Positions 33,303-42,051 of a DNA stretch of 44,843 nucleotides are shown piece by piece. The notes beneath the pieces are model-generated. The model saw only the letters and a program-made list of their open reading frames with translations, was not told the origin of the DNA and made no database searches. Each line of letters begins with the position of its first letter. Positions within the stretch are counted from its first letter, which is position 1. The position numbers and the translations under genes were made by a program. This stretch comes from a virus, in IMG/VR virus record IMGVR_UViG_3300034117_001174, positions 1-44,843 of that record; one strand, 5' to 3'.

Positions 33303-33734
33303 ATGCTAATGCCTAGAGGCTCAATTCTTCAGATAGAATCAGATGGCACTTACCATAAAGTCACAGAACATAATAGATCTGCTTTTGACATTAGCCCACA
33401 AAGAATAGAAACCCAAACAAGAATGGTTAACGGATCATTAAGAAAATTTTGGATTGCAGATAAAAGAGCATTCAGCCTTTCTTGGGACATGCTTCCACAC
33501 TCAACAGATTTAACAGTAGATGGACAATGGGGAGCAGAGGACTTACAGAATTTTTATTACAGCTCTGAAGGCAGAGGCGCATTTAATATAAAGATTAATC
33601 TGGCAACGGATGGAACCAATCAAGAAAGCACTGGAGAAGTTGTAAAAGTAATGTTTCAGAGTGCGTCCTTTAGCGTTTTAAAAAGAGGCCTGGAACCATT
33701 CTGGAGCGTATCTATAACACTGGATGAAGTCTAA
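33303..33734 (+). CDS. Minor tail protein, Dit/tube-like
   Basis: The 143-residue protein follows the tape measure. Its beta-rich layout ('RKFWIADKRAFSLSWDMLP', 'GAEDLQNFYYSSEGRGAF', closing 'EPFWSVSITLDEV') resembles a tube-like fold as in the N-terminal part of distal tail proteins. Probably forms the first ring below the tube. The start at ATG 33303 is uncertain; ATG 33309 is also possible. It is coupled to the next gene by TAATG. Confidence 0.6.
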   Translation: MLMPRGSILQIESDGTYHKVTEHNRSAFDISPQRIETQTRMVNGSLRKFWIADKRAFSLSWDMLPHSTDLTVDGQWGAEDLQNFYYSSEGRGAFNIKINLATDGTNQESTGEVVKVMFQSASFSVLKRGLEPFWSVSITLDEV

Positions 33735-35728
33735 TGGCCACTTCAGATACAACACTATTAAACCATCTATACTCTGCTAGAGCACTAAAGCCAAGCGTAA
33801 AATGCTACATTGAATATAACATGAACTCAATGATTAAAGATATAACAGTAACATCAAGCGGAGAATATACTTCAAACGGAACAAAGCCATATAAGAAACT
33901 GTTCCCAGCCGAGTCAGTTATACAACCATTTAGACCAGTATATCCTGGAGCTAAGTATTATATTTACACAGCATCTGGACAGATAAACCCAACAACTAAA
34001 CTTCCAATTGGAACTGGTGAACCAGGTCTTCACCAAAGAGCAAAGGATGCAGGTAAATCTAATTCATTGCCAAGGCTATATTTTGCAGGCGGAGACAATA
34101 CATATAAGTATTGGATATCTGCTATTAACACTAATGCCTCAATGACAATAACTTATCCAAAATTTGTATTAACAAATAAGGTTGTTGTTAAGTTTGAGAA
34201 GTATCATGAGATTCCATCTGCATGTACAATAACATTAAAGTATTCTGATTTAACTTCATCTGGCCCAATCTCGGCAGCCCCAAATTCAAATGGAGAATCT
34301 ATAATTTATTATGGATCATCTTGGACAACAAATGCTTCTTCCTTAGTTCCAGCAAATAGCAAAAAAGTTATAGAGGTAGCCGTAGCTGCCACAAACAGAA
34401 TGCAAGATAGAGTTACTGCAATAATAGAAATATCTCCAAGGCTTGTTCGTGATATATCTGATGATGTAACTAACTTTTCTATAACAAAAGAATCTTCTAA
34501 CTCTGGCGCAGATGGAGTTCTACCAGTTGGATCTGTAACAGCAAATAGCCTATCTATTGATCTTGCTAAATATAACAACTCTTCAATAGAGTATTTGGCA
34601 TACGATGATTCTATTGCTTCACCAGGCCACCTCATACCAGAAAAAAACTATTTAATTAAAAATGCACAGATAGATATTTCAATTGCTTTAGATGTTGACG
34701 GAGTAATAAAAACTGTACCTCAAGGAACATATTTTATAAATGAATATAGCAGAAGTCAATTTGGTGAAGTTTCTATACAGGCCCTGGATGGAGCAAAATA
34801 TTTGCAAGAGACGCTTATGCCAAATTTATATCTAGAGTCTTACCCAACAACAAGCGTAATAAAAGCAATACTAGATAACGTTGGAATGACAAACTATAAC
34901 TTTAATACAACCACAACTGCAACGTCAGTTGACAATTCTATTGGAAGCATAAAATACTTTTCAACAGATGACTCGATGACAGTTTGGGATACAATACAGC
35001 AAATATGCATGGATACTCAAATGAATGCATTCTTTGATGACAATAACATTTTACAATTCTATACAAGAAATTATATATACGATGCTACTAGATCTTCTAG
35101 CTTTTCTTTTTATGCAGAAGACACAGTTGTTAGCGGAGTAACACGAATACCAAATATATTAACGTTTCAAAAAAGAGAGATCCCGTCAACCAACCAAGTT
35201 ATTGTTAGATGGCAAGTCCCACAGATAACAAACCAGGCAAACAGCGCAGCTCCAATATGGCAGTCACCAGTAACATTTTTAGGTGGAGGAGGCCTGCTTG
35301 TAGACCTGCCTTACCCACAATCCAAAACACCAATGAGAGACGGAAAAGAATATTACGTAGTTAACGTTGTAGCAAATGTATCAAGCGCTTACGGGAATTC
35401 AGTCCCAGCACTTTATCAATTTTCTGGATATCTAATGATTGAATCTGAAATTATTGAATATGATGCAATAGGGTATGAATATAGAATTGATAGCTCTGGT
35501 CCTAAATTTTTCTGGGCTACCTCACAGGTAGATGTTGATAAATATAGAGCAATGGTTCCATCATTCTACGGAACATCTGAATTCTTTAAGCCAGTGGACG
35601 TATACAGAATTAAAACAAACGCAGACGGAACACTGGCTGGCCGAGGAGCACTTGGCACCACAGCAGTTACTCATTATGTAAGAACCTCAACTGGCTGGGT
35701 AGACTCTGGATCGGTGGTTATAAAATAA
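33734..35728 (+). CDS. Minor tail protein, probable distal tail/hub component
   Basis: The 664-residue protein is the first large gene after the Dit-like one. It has a long beta-rich N-terminal part with an inserted domain ('PGAKYYIYTASGQINPTTKL', carbohydrate-module-like) and a central 'LIKNAQIDISIALDVDGVI' / 'QGTYFINEYSRSQFGEVSIQ' block typical of hub proteins. A segment 'SVIKAILDNVGMTNYNF' / 'TVWDTIQQICMDTQMNAFFD' follows, a recurring module in baseplate hub (Tal-like) proteins. Its partner downstream carries the hub's usual C-terminal half, so the two may together form the hub. TAATG overlaps at both ends. Confidence 0.7.
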   Translation: MATSDTTLLNHLYSARALKPSVKCYIEYNMNSMIKDITVTSSGEYTSNGTKPYKKLFPAESVIQPFRPVYPGAKYYIYTASGQINPTTKLPIGTGEPGLHQRAKDAGKSNSLPRLYFAGGDNTYKYWISAINTNASMTITYPKFVLTNKVVVKFEKYHEIPSACTITLKYSDLTSSGPISAAPNSNGESIIYYGSSWTTNASSLVPANSKKVIEVAVAATNRMQDRVTAIIEISPRLVRDISDDVTNFSITKESSNSGADGVLPVGSVTANSLSIDLAKYNNSSIEYLAYDDSIASPGHLIPEKNYLIKNAQIDISIALDVDGVIKTVPQGTYFINEYSRSQFGEVSIQALDGAKYLQETLMPNLYLESYPTTSVIKAILDNVGMTNYNFNTTTTATSVDNSIGSIKYFSTDDSMTVWDTIQQICMDTQMNAFFDDNNILQFYTRNYIYDATRSSSFSFYAEDTVVSGVTRIPNILTFQKREIPSTNQVIVRWQVPQITNQANSAAPIWQSPVTFLGGGGLLVDLPYPQSKTPMRDGKEYYVVNVVANVSSAYGNSVPALYQFSGYLMIESEIIEYDAIGYEYRIDSSGPKFFWATSQVDVDKYRAMVPSFYGTSEFFKPVDVYRIKTNADGTLAGRGALGTTAVTHYVRTSTGWVDSGSVVIK

Positions 35729-37062
35729 TGGCACTAGTAAAAAATGTAGGAGCAGAAAAGACATTTAAAAAGATAACCCAGACCCAAGACTCAACAACCT
35801 ACACGGTCTCGCAAAAAGCATTTAGCTCAATAACCCCAGCAGCGGTATCTTCAAATGCATATACTGGAGCATCTTATTATGCGTTCGGAACAACATTCTT
35901 TATGGACGACGCACAGGAAAATCCACTTCAGTGTGGAGGCCTTGCTTTTGCACTAGGGACAGGTGGTAAAACTGGTTACTTTATTGAACTAGACACAACA
36001 CCAAATGCCATATATGGAAATTCAAAAAACATAAATATATTTAAATCATACCAAGTAACAGAAGACGGAGTTACCTATGGAAGAAAAACAAAATTAACAA
36101 ATGAATATGTGAATAATGTAAGTACATTAAATGCAGTTTATGGTGGAAGAGCATTTAATATAGATGTAAAAATTAAAGCATTTTCAAATAAGGTTGAAAT
36201 TAAAATATGGATTAATGGATACAATATAACAGCAGTAGATACATACGGGCCAATAGCAAACAATAAAACGTTTGCTAATAATTTAATACCTATAACTAAT
36301 AATGTTGGAATTTTTGCTAAAAAGGGAACGTGCTATTTTGATTATGTTTACGGAATGAGTATAACAGAGTCAGAGTGGAAGTCTGACTCATATGGAACAA
36401 ACAGATACACGGGCCAGTTTTCAAAAGACCTAATCAGCATGGCTTTTGGAGATTTGAACTTTCAGGGTCTAGAAAATAAATCTATACCACCAGCGTCAAT
36501 AGACGAATTTGGAACAACTGTAAGAGAGCTACATCACGTTAAGCTAAAATTTGATTCTAGGCCATCAATGCCAGTTAGATTCTCTACTGGAAATAATGCA
36601 TACGCTTCAATTGTTGCTCAAAGCTTAACTAACTATGAAGGAGAAGCTTTTGTTTTAAACAACGCCTCTACTCCAATTCCACTCCAAGACAACACAAGCG
36701 CAAGCTTTTATATAATAGGCAATACTATTGATAGCTCAGGGCAGCTTGAAAATGTAATAGAAACCACAACTAAAGATTATGTAAAAAAGGAGCCATTCAT
36801 ATTTGAATCAAAGTGGATTCAGTCAAACGAAGATGCTGATGCTCTGGGAAACTGGATTAAAGGAAGTGCTATAAACAAGGGCTCAGTGGTAGACATGGAA
36901 ATTTTTGGAAACCCAGTAGTATCTCCTGGAGATGTAATTTCAATATTCTATCCATATCAGGGGTACTCTAATACCAATACATCTAAATTTATTGTAAATT
37001 CAGTAACCCACGGGTACTCAGAAAACGGATTGACAACTAGCATTAGTTGTAGGTCTCTGTAG
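35728..37062 (+). CDS. Minor tail protein, lectin-like domain plus hub C-terminal module
   Basis: The 444-residue protein has an N-terminal jelly-roll-like region (residues 45-215: 'GLAFALGTGGKTGYFIELDT', 'VKIKAFSNKVEIKIWINGYN', 'VGIFAKKGTCYFDYVYGM'), as in concanavalin-like sugar-binding modules. The C-terminus 'IFGNPVVSPGDVISIFYP' followed by 'FIVNSVTHGYSENGLTTSI' is the closing module of hub/Tal-like proteins. It probably completes the hub begun by the upstream gene. Receptor sugar binding is plausible but inferred. Confidence 0.65.
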   Translation: MALVKNVGAEKTFKKITQTQDSTTYTVSQKAFSSITPAAVSSNAYTGASYYAFGTTFFMDDAQENPLQCGGLAFALGTGGKTGYFIELDTTPNAIYGNSKNINIFKSYQVTEDGVTYGRKTKLTNEYVNNVSTLNAVYGGRAFNIDVKIKAFSNKVEIKIWINGYNITAVDTYGPIANNKTFANNLIPITNNVGIFAKKGTCYFDYVYGMSITESEWKSDSYGTNRYTGQFSKDLISMAFGDLNFQGLENKSIPPASIDEFGTTVRELHHVKLKFDSRPSMPVRFSTGNNAYASIVAQSLTNYEGEAFVLNNASTPIPLQDNTSASFYIIGNTIDSSGQLENVIETTTKDYVKKEPFIFESKWIQSNEDADALGNWIKGSAINKGSVVDMEIFGNPVVSPGDVISIFYPYQGYSNTNTSKFIVNSVTHGYSENGLTTSISCRSL

Positions 37063-37071
37063 ACATGGAAA

Positions 37072-37080
37072 TGATATAAT
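37072..37080 (+). promoter_or_regulatory. Possible leaderless-type promoter (TGATATAAT six bases before ATG)
   Basis: TATAAT (37075-37080) with TGA in front ends six bases before the ATG at 37087. There is no usable Shine-Dalgarno. No good -35 is seen at 17 bases; the extended -10 may compensate. Confidence 0.4.
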
Positions 37081-37086
37081 AAAAAT

Positions 37087-37416
37087 ATGGCAAAGATAAA
37101 AGAACAAGAAGTCGGAATAGCCCCTAAGATAGTAGTACAGCAGGGCTCACCAGACGCATTGCTTTTAGACCCAAGGTTTATTAAATCTGAAAGTATAATA
37201 ACCCCAGAGTATACAAAACTTGTAGGCGTCCCAGATGGTCCAGGAGATCCAGGAGATCCAGACAAGACAAGACCAGACCTGGACGATATTATAGGATTTA
37301 CATACGAGAAAAAATTAACCCCAAACCAAGCGGTCATATACACATTAAAAATTAAATTTAGAAATTCAAGCGGCGGAAAGATAAAAGGATTTGATGCCAA
37401 AGTGCCTCAACTATAG
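37087..37416 (+). CDS. Small tail-tip protein with short collagen-like linker
   Basis: The 109-residue protein has an N-terminal 45-residue segment, a Gly/Pro/Asp-rich hinge ('DGPGDPGDPDKTRPD', residues 50-64) and a beta-rich C-terminal domain ('AVIYTLKIKFRNSSGGKIKG'). The GDPGDP hinge is collagen-like and is another possible prolyl-hydroxylase target, though short. It lies between hub and tip genes. I do not recognise a family; tail-tip accessory by position. Confidence 0.55.
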   Translation: MAKIKEQEVGIAPKIVVQQGSPDALLLDPRFIKSESIITPEYTKLVGVPDGPGDPGDPDKTRPDLDDIIGFTYEKKLTPNQAVIYTLKIKFRNSSGGKIKGFDAKVPQL

Positions 37417-37424
37417 GAGATGAA

Positions 37425-38357
37425 ATGATAAAAGGAACTTATATTTTTTATGAGGATGGCAAAGAGATCTGTCGTTCAGAAAACGTCATAACTAGATTTG
37501 GCAAAAGATTTCTTACAAATTTTATTGCTGGAAATACAAGTTTTAGGAATAAAGACATTGCCCTTGGAATAGGATCAAATGCTGCAACTGAGCTTGATAC
37601 CAAGCTACAGTTTGAATTCTATAAAGCCCCAGTATCGTTTGGAAGCATAGACATTCAATGGAATGAATCTTTATCTGCATACACATATACTGTTATATAT
37701 AGTGCAAAGATTCCATCAAGTGTTACTGGATTAATTAAAGAGGTTGGCCTGTACCCTCTAGGAGAATCTAGCAAGACATTCTATTCAGATCAAGTTTTAA
37801 ATTCATTTGACGATCAAACTGAATGGACAAATGCTGGAGTATCGGCAAGCATTTCCCCACTGTATTCTAGAATTGGGCCAACAACTGTATACTGGTCAAC
37901 AACTGGGAACACATCAAAAGAATACAAATACTCTATGAATGTAAAAGACATGTCGGGGTACAGTGTAAATGATACAATAGCTTTATCAATATACCAAGCA
38001 GACAACTATTTAAATAAAATTAGAGTTAAATTCTACAGCTCAGATACAGAATATTACTATATTGATTTAACTCCGAACTCAACTGCTGGATATGATATAC
38101 CATTCTCATTACTTACTAACTTGTTTACAAATAAAGTAGGTCTCCCAGAGATATCACGTATTAATCAAATCGGAATAGAAACATTCCCAGAGTCTGGGCA
38201 GAATACTACTGTTTACTTTGATGGACTTAGAATTAATGATGAAGATACTTATGATGTAAATTATGGAATAATTAGCAGATCTGTTTTGGCATCGGCCTTA
38301 AATAAAATTGCTGGACGATCCGTAGATATAGAATATAGGTTGCAGTTGTCGTGGTAG
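37425..38357 (+). CDS. Tail-tip protein with carbohydrate-binding-like C-terminal domain
   Basis: The 310-residue protein begins with a small beta domain common in phage tail proteins ('RFGKRFLTNFIAG', 'DIALGIGSNAAT', 'SVTGLIKEVGLYPL', residues 20-120). A galactose-binding-like beta-sandwich follows at residues 125-275 ('KYSMNVKDMSGYSVNDTIAL', 'IRVKFYSSDTEYYYIDL', 'TTVYFDGLRINDED'). It is likely exposed at the tail tip and may bind host glycans. AGGAG is nine bases upstream. Its stop overlaps the next gene by seven bases. Confidence 0.65.
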   Translation: MIKGTYIFYEDGKEICRSENVITRFGKRFLTNFIAGNTSFRNKDIALGIGSNAATELDTKLQFEFYKAPVSFGSIDIQWNESLSAYTYTVIYSAKIPSSVTGLIKEVGLYPLGESSKTFYSDQVLNSFDDQTEWTNAGVSASISPLYSRIGPTTVYWSTTGNTSKEYKYSMNVKDMSGYSVNDTIALSIYQADNYLNKIRVKFYSSDTEYYYIDLTPNSTAGYDIPFSLLTNLFTNKVGLPEISRINQIGIETFPESGQNTTVYFDGLRINDEDTYDVNYGIISRSVLASALNKIAGRSVDIEYRLQLSW

Positions 38358-41300
38358 AAAAGCTTCCGTTAGACCTGGACAAAAAGGCTGACATAAATCA
38401 AAAAGTTGAGGAGTCTGTATATGACTCTGAATACTGGACTGTCAGCATACCGAATCTATCACCAGACACGGAGTTTCCACTACAATTTGCATGGGTGTAC
38501 GAAGACGGAACGATATCAGACTATTCAGCATATAAAACATTTACAACCCCAGGAGAAGACACTCTAAAGAGACCTAAGTTCCTCCCTACAGACCTAACTG
38601 TTTTTCAAGGAAAGCTAAGGGTAAATTGGCAGGGAGTAGATGTAGATGGAGACGAGTACGGAAAAGAATTTGGATATGTAGATGTACTGTATAAGCTATC
38701 AACAGATACAGAATGGAAATCTGCTGGAGTATTTATTAAATCTAGTTTCTTGCTTATTCCAGGAACACCAAAACTTACATATAATGTTAAGCTAGTTGCA
38801 TATACCAAAACAGGAGTGCCTTCATTAGATAGCGATATACAAACAAAAACACTTATTCAAACTGGACCAAATCCTCCAACGAACGTACAAAGGTTTTGGT
38901 CTGGAACAAAGTTTGTTGTAACATTTACACAGAACCCAGCAGCAGTTGGAAATGAGTATATTAAGAGTAATAAAATTACTTTAACCTCATCAACAAATAT
39001 AAGCTTTACTTTTGAATTCCCAGTAGTTCCTGGTGATACACAAAGATATGAGCTCGGAGAAGATCTAAGCAATACTTATTTTGGACCACAGTTAAACCCA
39101 GGATTTTCTGGTTCTGTTTGGTCAACCGATAGATATGACGGAGAAAGCATAAAAGTACCATTTGCATTTCTTGCATACGAATCAATTCTCACTGCACCAG
39201 TAATAACAGTAGCACAACTAGTTGGCGGATACAAGGTTTCGTACACAGATCAACTTGACGAAGCATCAAAAAAAGCATTTAATAATATAAGCATAGAAGA
39301 ATCTTTAACTGGTTCTTCATCTGGATTTGACAGAGTTTCTTTTGGTCCATCCAACCCAGTTACAATATCTACTGGAAGTAGCACGGCACAAAGATGGGTG
39401 AGGGCGTTAGTTTATGACAATATAGGCGGCTATCCAAAGAATCCAGATGGTACACCATTATATTCTAATGTAGCAACAGTATCGCCAAAGAATTCTGACC
39501 CGTCAGACGGCACACCGCCAGCGGTACCTTCAGTAAGCGCTGGAACCCCAACCGCTACTACTGTACCAATAACAATAACAGTAGCTGATGCTGACACTAA
39601 AGATGTGTACGTTAGATATAAGAAGTCAACCGAATCTCTTTATGGATACGACCTGACACCAGTTTCAGTTGGATCAAATTCATGGACAATAAAAGGTCTA
39701 CAGCCAAACACTACATATAATATTGGCGTTAGCGGAGGAGATTCTTTTTCTAACTACAGTGCATACAGCGCAGACATCAGCGCAGTCACAGCATCCTCCG
39801 CACCAGGCGCACCATCAAATGTTACGCTATCAAACTTAAGCAGTGGAGTAGGAGTAGTAGCGTCCTGGACAGCACCAGCAACAACCGCACTTTCAATTTC
39901 AAAATATAAAGTAGAGCTAAGAAAAGACCCAGCCACAACAAATACACTGATTCAAACCCAGTATTCATTTAGCACAAACATATCTTTTTCTGGATTAAGT
40001 CCTTCTTCAATATATCAAGTTACTGTATTTACGGAAGACGTATCTGGAACATTCTCAGCATCAGCTTCCAGCGCAGCCTTTACAACAAATACATCTGGCG
40101 GACTAAGTGATGGTATTGCCCCGACATCTTCACCCACACCAGTTGTAACGCCATTGTATGGAGCCTTAGAGGTTAGATGGACTCCTATTGTTAATGCAGA
40201 TATTGTTACATATGAAGTGCATGCTTCAACAACAAATAACTTTACACCATCCATAGCAACTAAAGTACTTGAAGTAGCTGGCACATTTGCTATTATAAAA
40301 ACAATTTCTGGAACACCTCTTGTATACGATACAATATACTACGTTAAAATAATTGCTAAAGATGTTGACGGTTCAGCAGCAGCTGGGGCTCAAGCATTTG
40401 AAAAGCCGTCAAAAGTTGATAATGGAGATATCGCAGCTGGAGCAGTACGTGCAAATGTAATTTTGGCTGGATCCATAACAGCCACACAAATGGATGCAGA
40501 TAATTTATTTGTTGGCAAAACATTTAAAATTGGAACTGGCGGAGTGATATTTAGCGGAACAGGTGCAGCACATGGAAATGCCAATACAGGATTTTATTTA
40601 GATTCTACTGGACAATTTTCTTTAAAGGATAAACTAATATTTTCTTCGGCAGGGAACCTAACAGTAAATGGAATAATTAACGCAGACAGCGGAACACTAA
40701 AAGGCGCTTTATCAATTGATGCAACTAATATGAAATTTGGTAAAGGGGTAAAGGACAGCTTTAACGGAATTTATATAGACGACAATAACTATTGGTATTC
40801 AAATGGAAACTTTAGAGCAGGTGGAGCTGGTACTGGTATAACATCTACTGGTGGTTCACTAAGCATAGTATCTCCCGTTACTATCACTGGCACATCTTCA
40901 GTTACTGGAAACCTTGGAGTCATTGGAACAATATATTCTGGCAGTGCAGTAGATTCTGGACAAAGAGCCGTATTAAATTCAGCAGGAATCTATGCCTACC
41001 CAGCAGGCGTAGGAGCTTCAGCAACAACATCTATATTTGCAAACGCGGCTGCAGGTGGAGTAACGTTTGCTACCGAGAGAGGTAGGCTTGGATCTTCTTC
41101 AAACTATTGGTTGGTTGGAGCAAATACAATATCTAGCGTTGCTGGTTCTGGAAGCGTAACCCTAGAGTCTTCGGCAACCAATGCAAGAGTTGTAACTTCA
41201 CCAGCAGCAGCAACATCTACAAGCGGAATATCTGGAAGCGGATTATATGGAATTTGGTCTGGAGCAATCGCAGTATCTGGATCAAGCACTGATGCACAAA

Positions 41301-42031
41301 TTGCAGCAGCACCATTTAGCGTAACACATGCAGGAGCATTAATTGCAAATAGTGCAACCATAAGAGGCAAGGTAACTGCCACAAGCGGAGGATTTGGAAC
41401 TGTAGATGCCAATGGAGATGTTACAAGTGGTTGGAGAATCTCTGCAAATACTATACAGGCATATGGCTCTGGCGCAACTGCTGGAACAATTAACGGTGGA
41501 AATATAACTGGTGCAACAATTACTGGAAGTAGTTTTAATATTACAAAAGAGATAGCATTTAGCGGAGTAATTACAGTTGCAGAGCCATCCGCAATAGAAG
41601 ATAATGACGGTGGAAACAGTGGATCTGGCTCAATAATCAATGCAAACACTCAGACTATAACCATGTCATTTACTGATGGTTTAATAAATTCAACTGGATC
41701 TTTAATGATAAAAGCTGCAAATACATTAGAGCTTTACGGAGGCTCAGCAGTAGCAGCATCATTTTCAGCAAGCGGACACTCGATAGTAATTCCAGGAACA
41801 AGTGGTTTGTATATTGGAAATACTTCAAACGCTCAAGGAGCAGCCGCATCCAGCCACCCCGCATTTATAACAATTGATGGAAGAATGAGATTAAGAGTTG
41901 GAGCGCCACTTTACTATCCAAACGGTTCAACTGGTGCTTATATAAGAAATATTTATGTTAAAAGTGCTGCCAGCACATATGCCCCACCTAGCAGTGTTGG
42001 TCATATTGGTGACATCATGGTAACATATTGA
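38351..42031 (+). CDS. Large tail-tip/fibre protein with several FN3 domains
   Basis: The 1226-residue protein starts at GTG, overlapping the previous gene. It is a chain of FN3-type domains (residues about 25-70, 75-170, 176-385 with an insert, 387-480, 484-580, 594-683; for example 'PGAPSNVTLSNLSSGVGVVA' and 'DIVTYEVHASTTNNF'). The tail-tip transition 'GDIAAGAVRANVILAGSITA' / 'MDADNLFVGKTFKIGTGG' follows, as in J-like proteins and side fibres. The last 500 residues are repetitive beta shaft with 'SGTLKGALSIDATN'-like motifs and a small distal head. Likely the central or side fibre of the tip that meets the receptor first. Confidence 0.8.
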   Translation: MVEKLPLDLDKKADINQKVEESVYDSEYWTVSIPNLSPDTEFPLQFAWVYEDGTISDYSAYKTFTTPGEDTLKRPKFLPTDLTVFQGKLRVNWQGVDVDGDEYGKEFGYVDVLYKLSTDTEWKSAGVFIKSSFLLIPGTPKLTYNVKLVAYTKTGVPSLDSDIQTKTLIQTGPNPPTNVQRFWSGTKFVVTFTQNPAAVGNEYIKSNKITLTSSTNISFTFEFPVVPGDTQRYELGEDLSNTYFGPQLNPGFSGSVWSTDRYDGESIKVPFAFLAYESILTAPVITVAQLVGGYKVSYTDQLDEASKKAFNNISIEESLTGSSSGFDRVSFGPSNPVTISTGSSTAQRWVRALVYDNIGGYPKNPDGTPLYSNVATVSPKNSDPSDGTPPAVPSVSAGTPTATTVPITITVADADTKDVYVRYKKSTESLYGYDLTPVSVGSNSWTIKGLQPNTTYNIGVSGGDSFSNYSAYSADISAVTASSAPGAPSNVTLSNLSSGVGVVASWTAPATTALSISKYKVELRKDPATTNTLIQTQYSFSTNISFSGLSPSSIYQVTVFTEDVSGTFSASASSAAFTTNTSGGLSDGIAPTSSPTPVVTPLYGALEVRWTPIVNADIVTYEVHASTTNNFTPSIATKVLEVAGTFAIIKTISGTPLVYDTIYYVKIIAKDVDGSAAAGAQAFEKPSKVDNGDIAAGAVRANVILAGSITATQMDADNLFVGKTFKIGTGGVIFSGTGAAHGNANTGFYLDSTGQFSLKDKLIFSSAGNLTVNGIINADSGTLKGALSIDATNMKFGKGVKDSFNGIYIDDNNYWYSNGNFRAGGAGTGITSTGGSLSIVSPVTITGTSSVTGNLGVIGTIYSGSAVDSGQRAVLNSAGIYAYPAGVGASATTSIFANAAAGGVTFATERGRLGSSSNYWLVGANTISSVAGSGSVTLESSATNARVVTSPAAATSTSGISGSGLYGIWSGAIAVSGSSTDAQIAAAPFSVTHAGALIANSATIRGKVTATSGGFGTVDANGDVTSGWRISANTIQAYGSGATAGTINGGNITGATITGSSFNITKEIAFSGVITVAEPSAIEDNDGGNSGSGSIINANTQTITMSFTDGLINSTGSLMIKAANTLELYGGSAVAASFSASGHSIVIPGTSGLYIGNTSNAQGAAASSHPAFITIDGRMRLRVGAPLYYPNGSTGAYIRNIYVKSAASTYAPPSSVGHIGDIMVTY

Positions 42032-42051
42032 TGGGTAGAACGGTAATTTGA

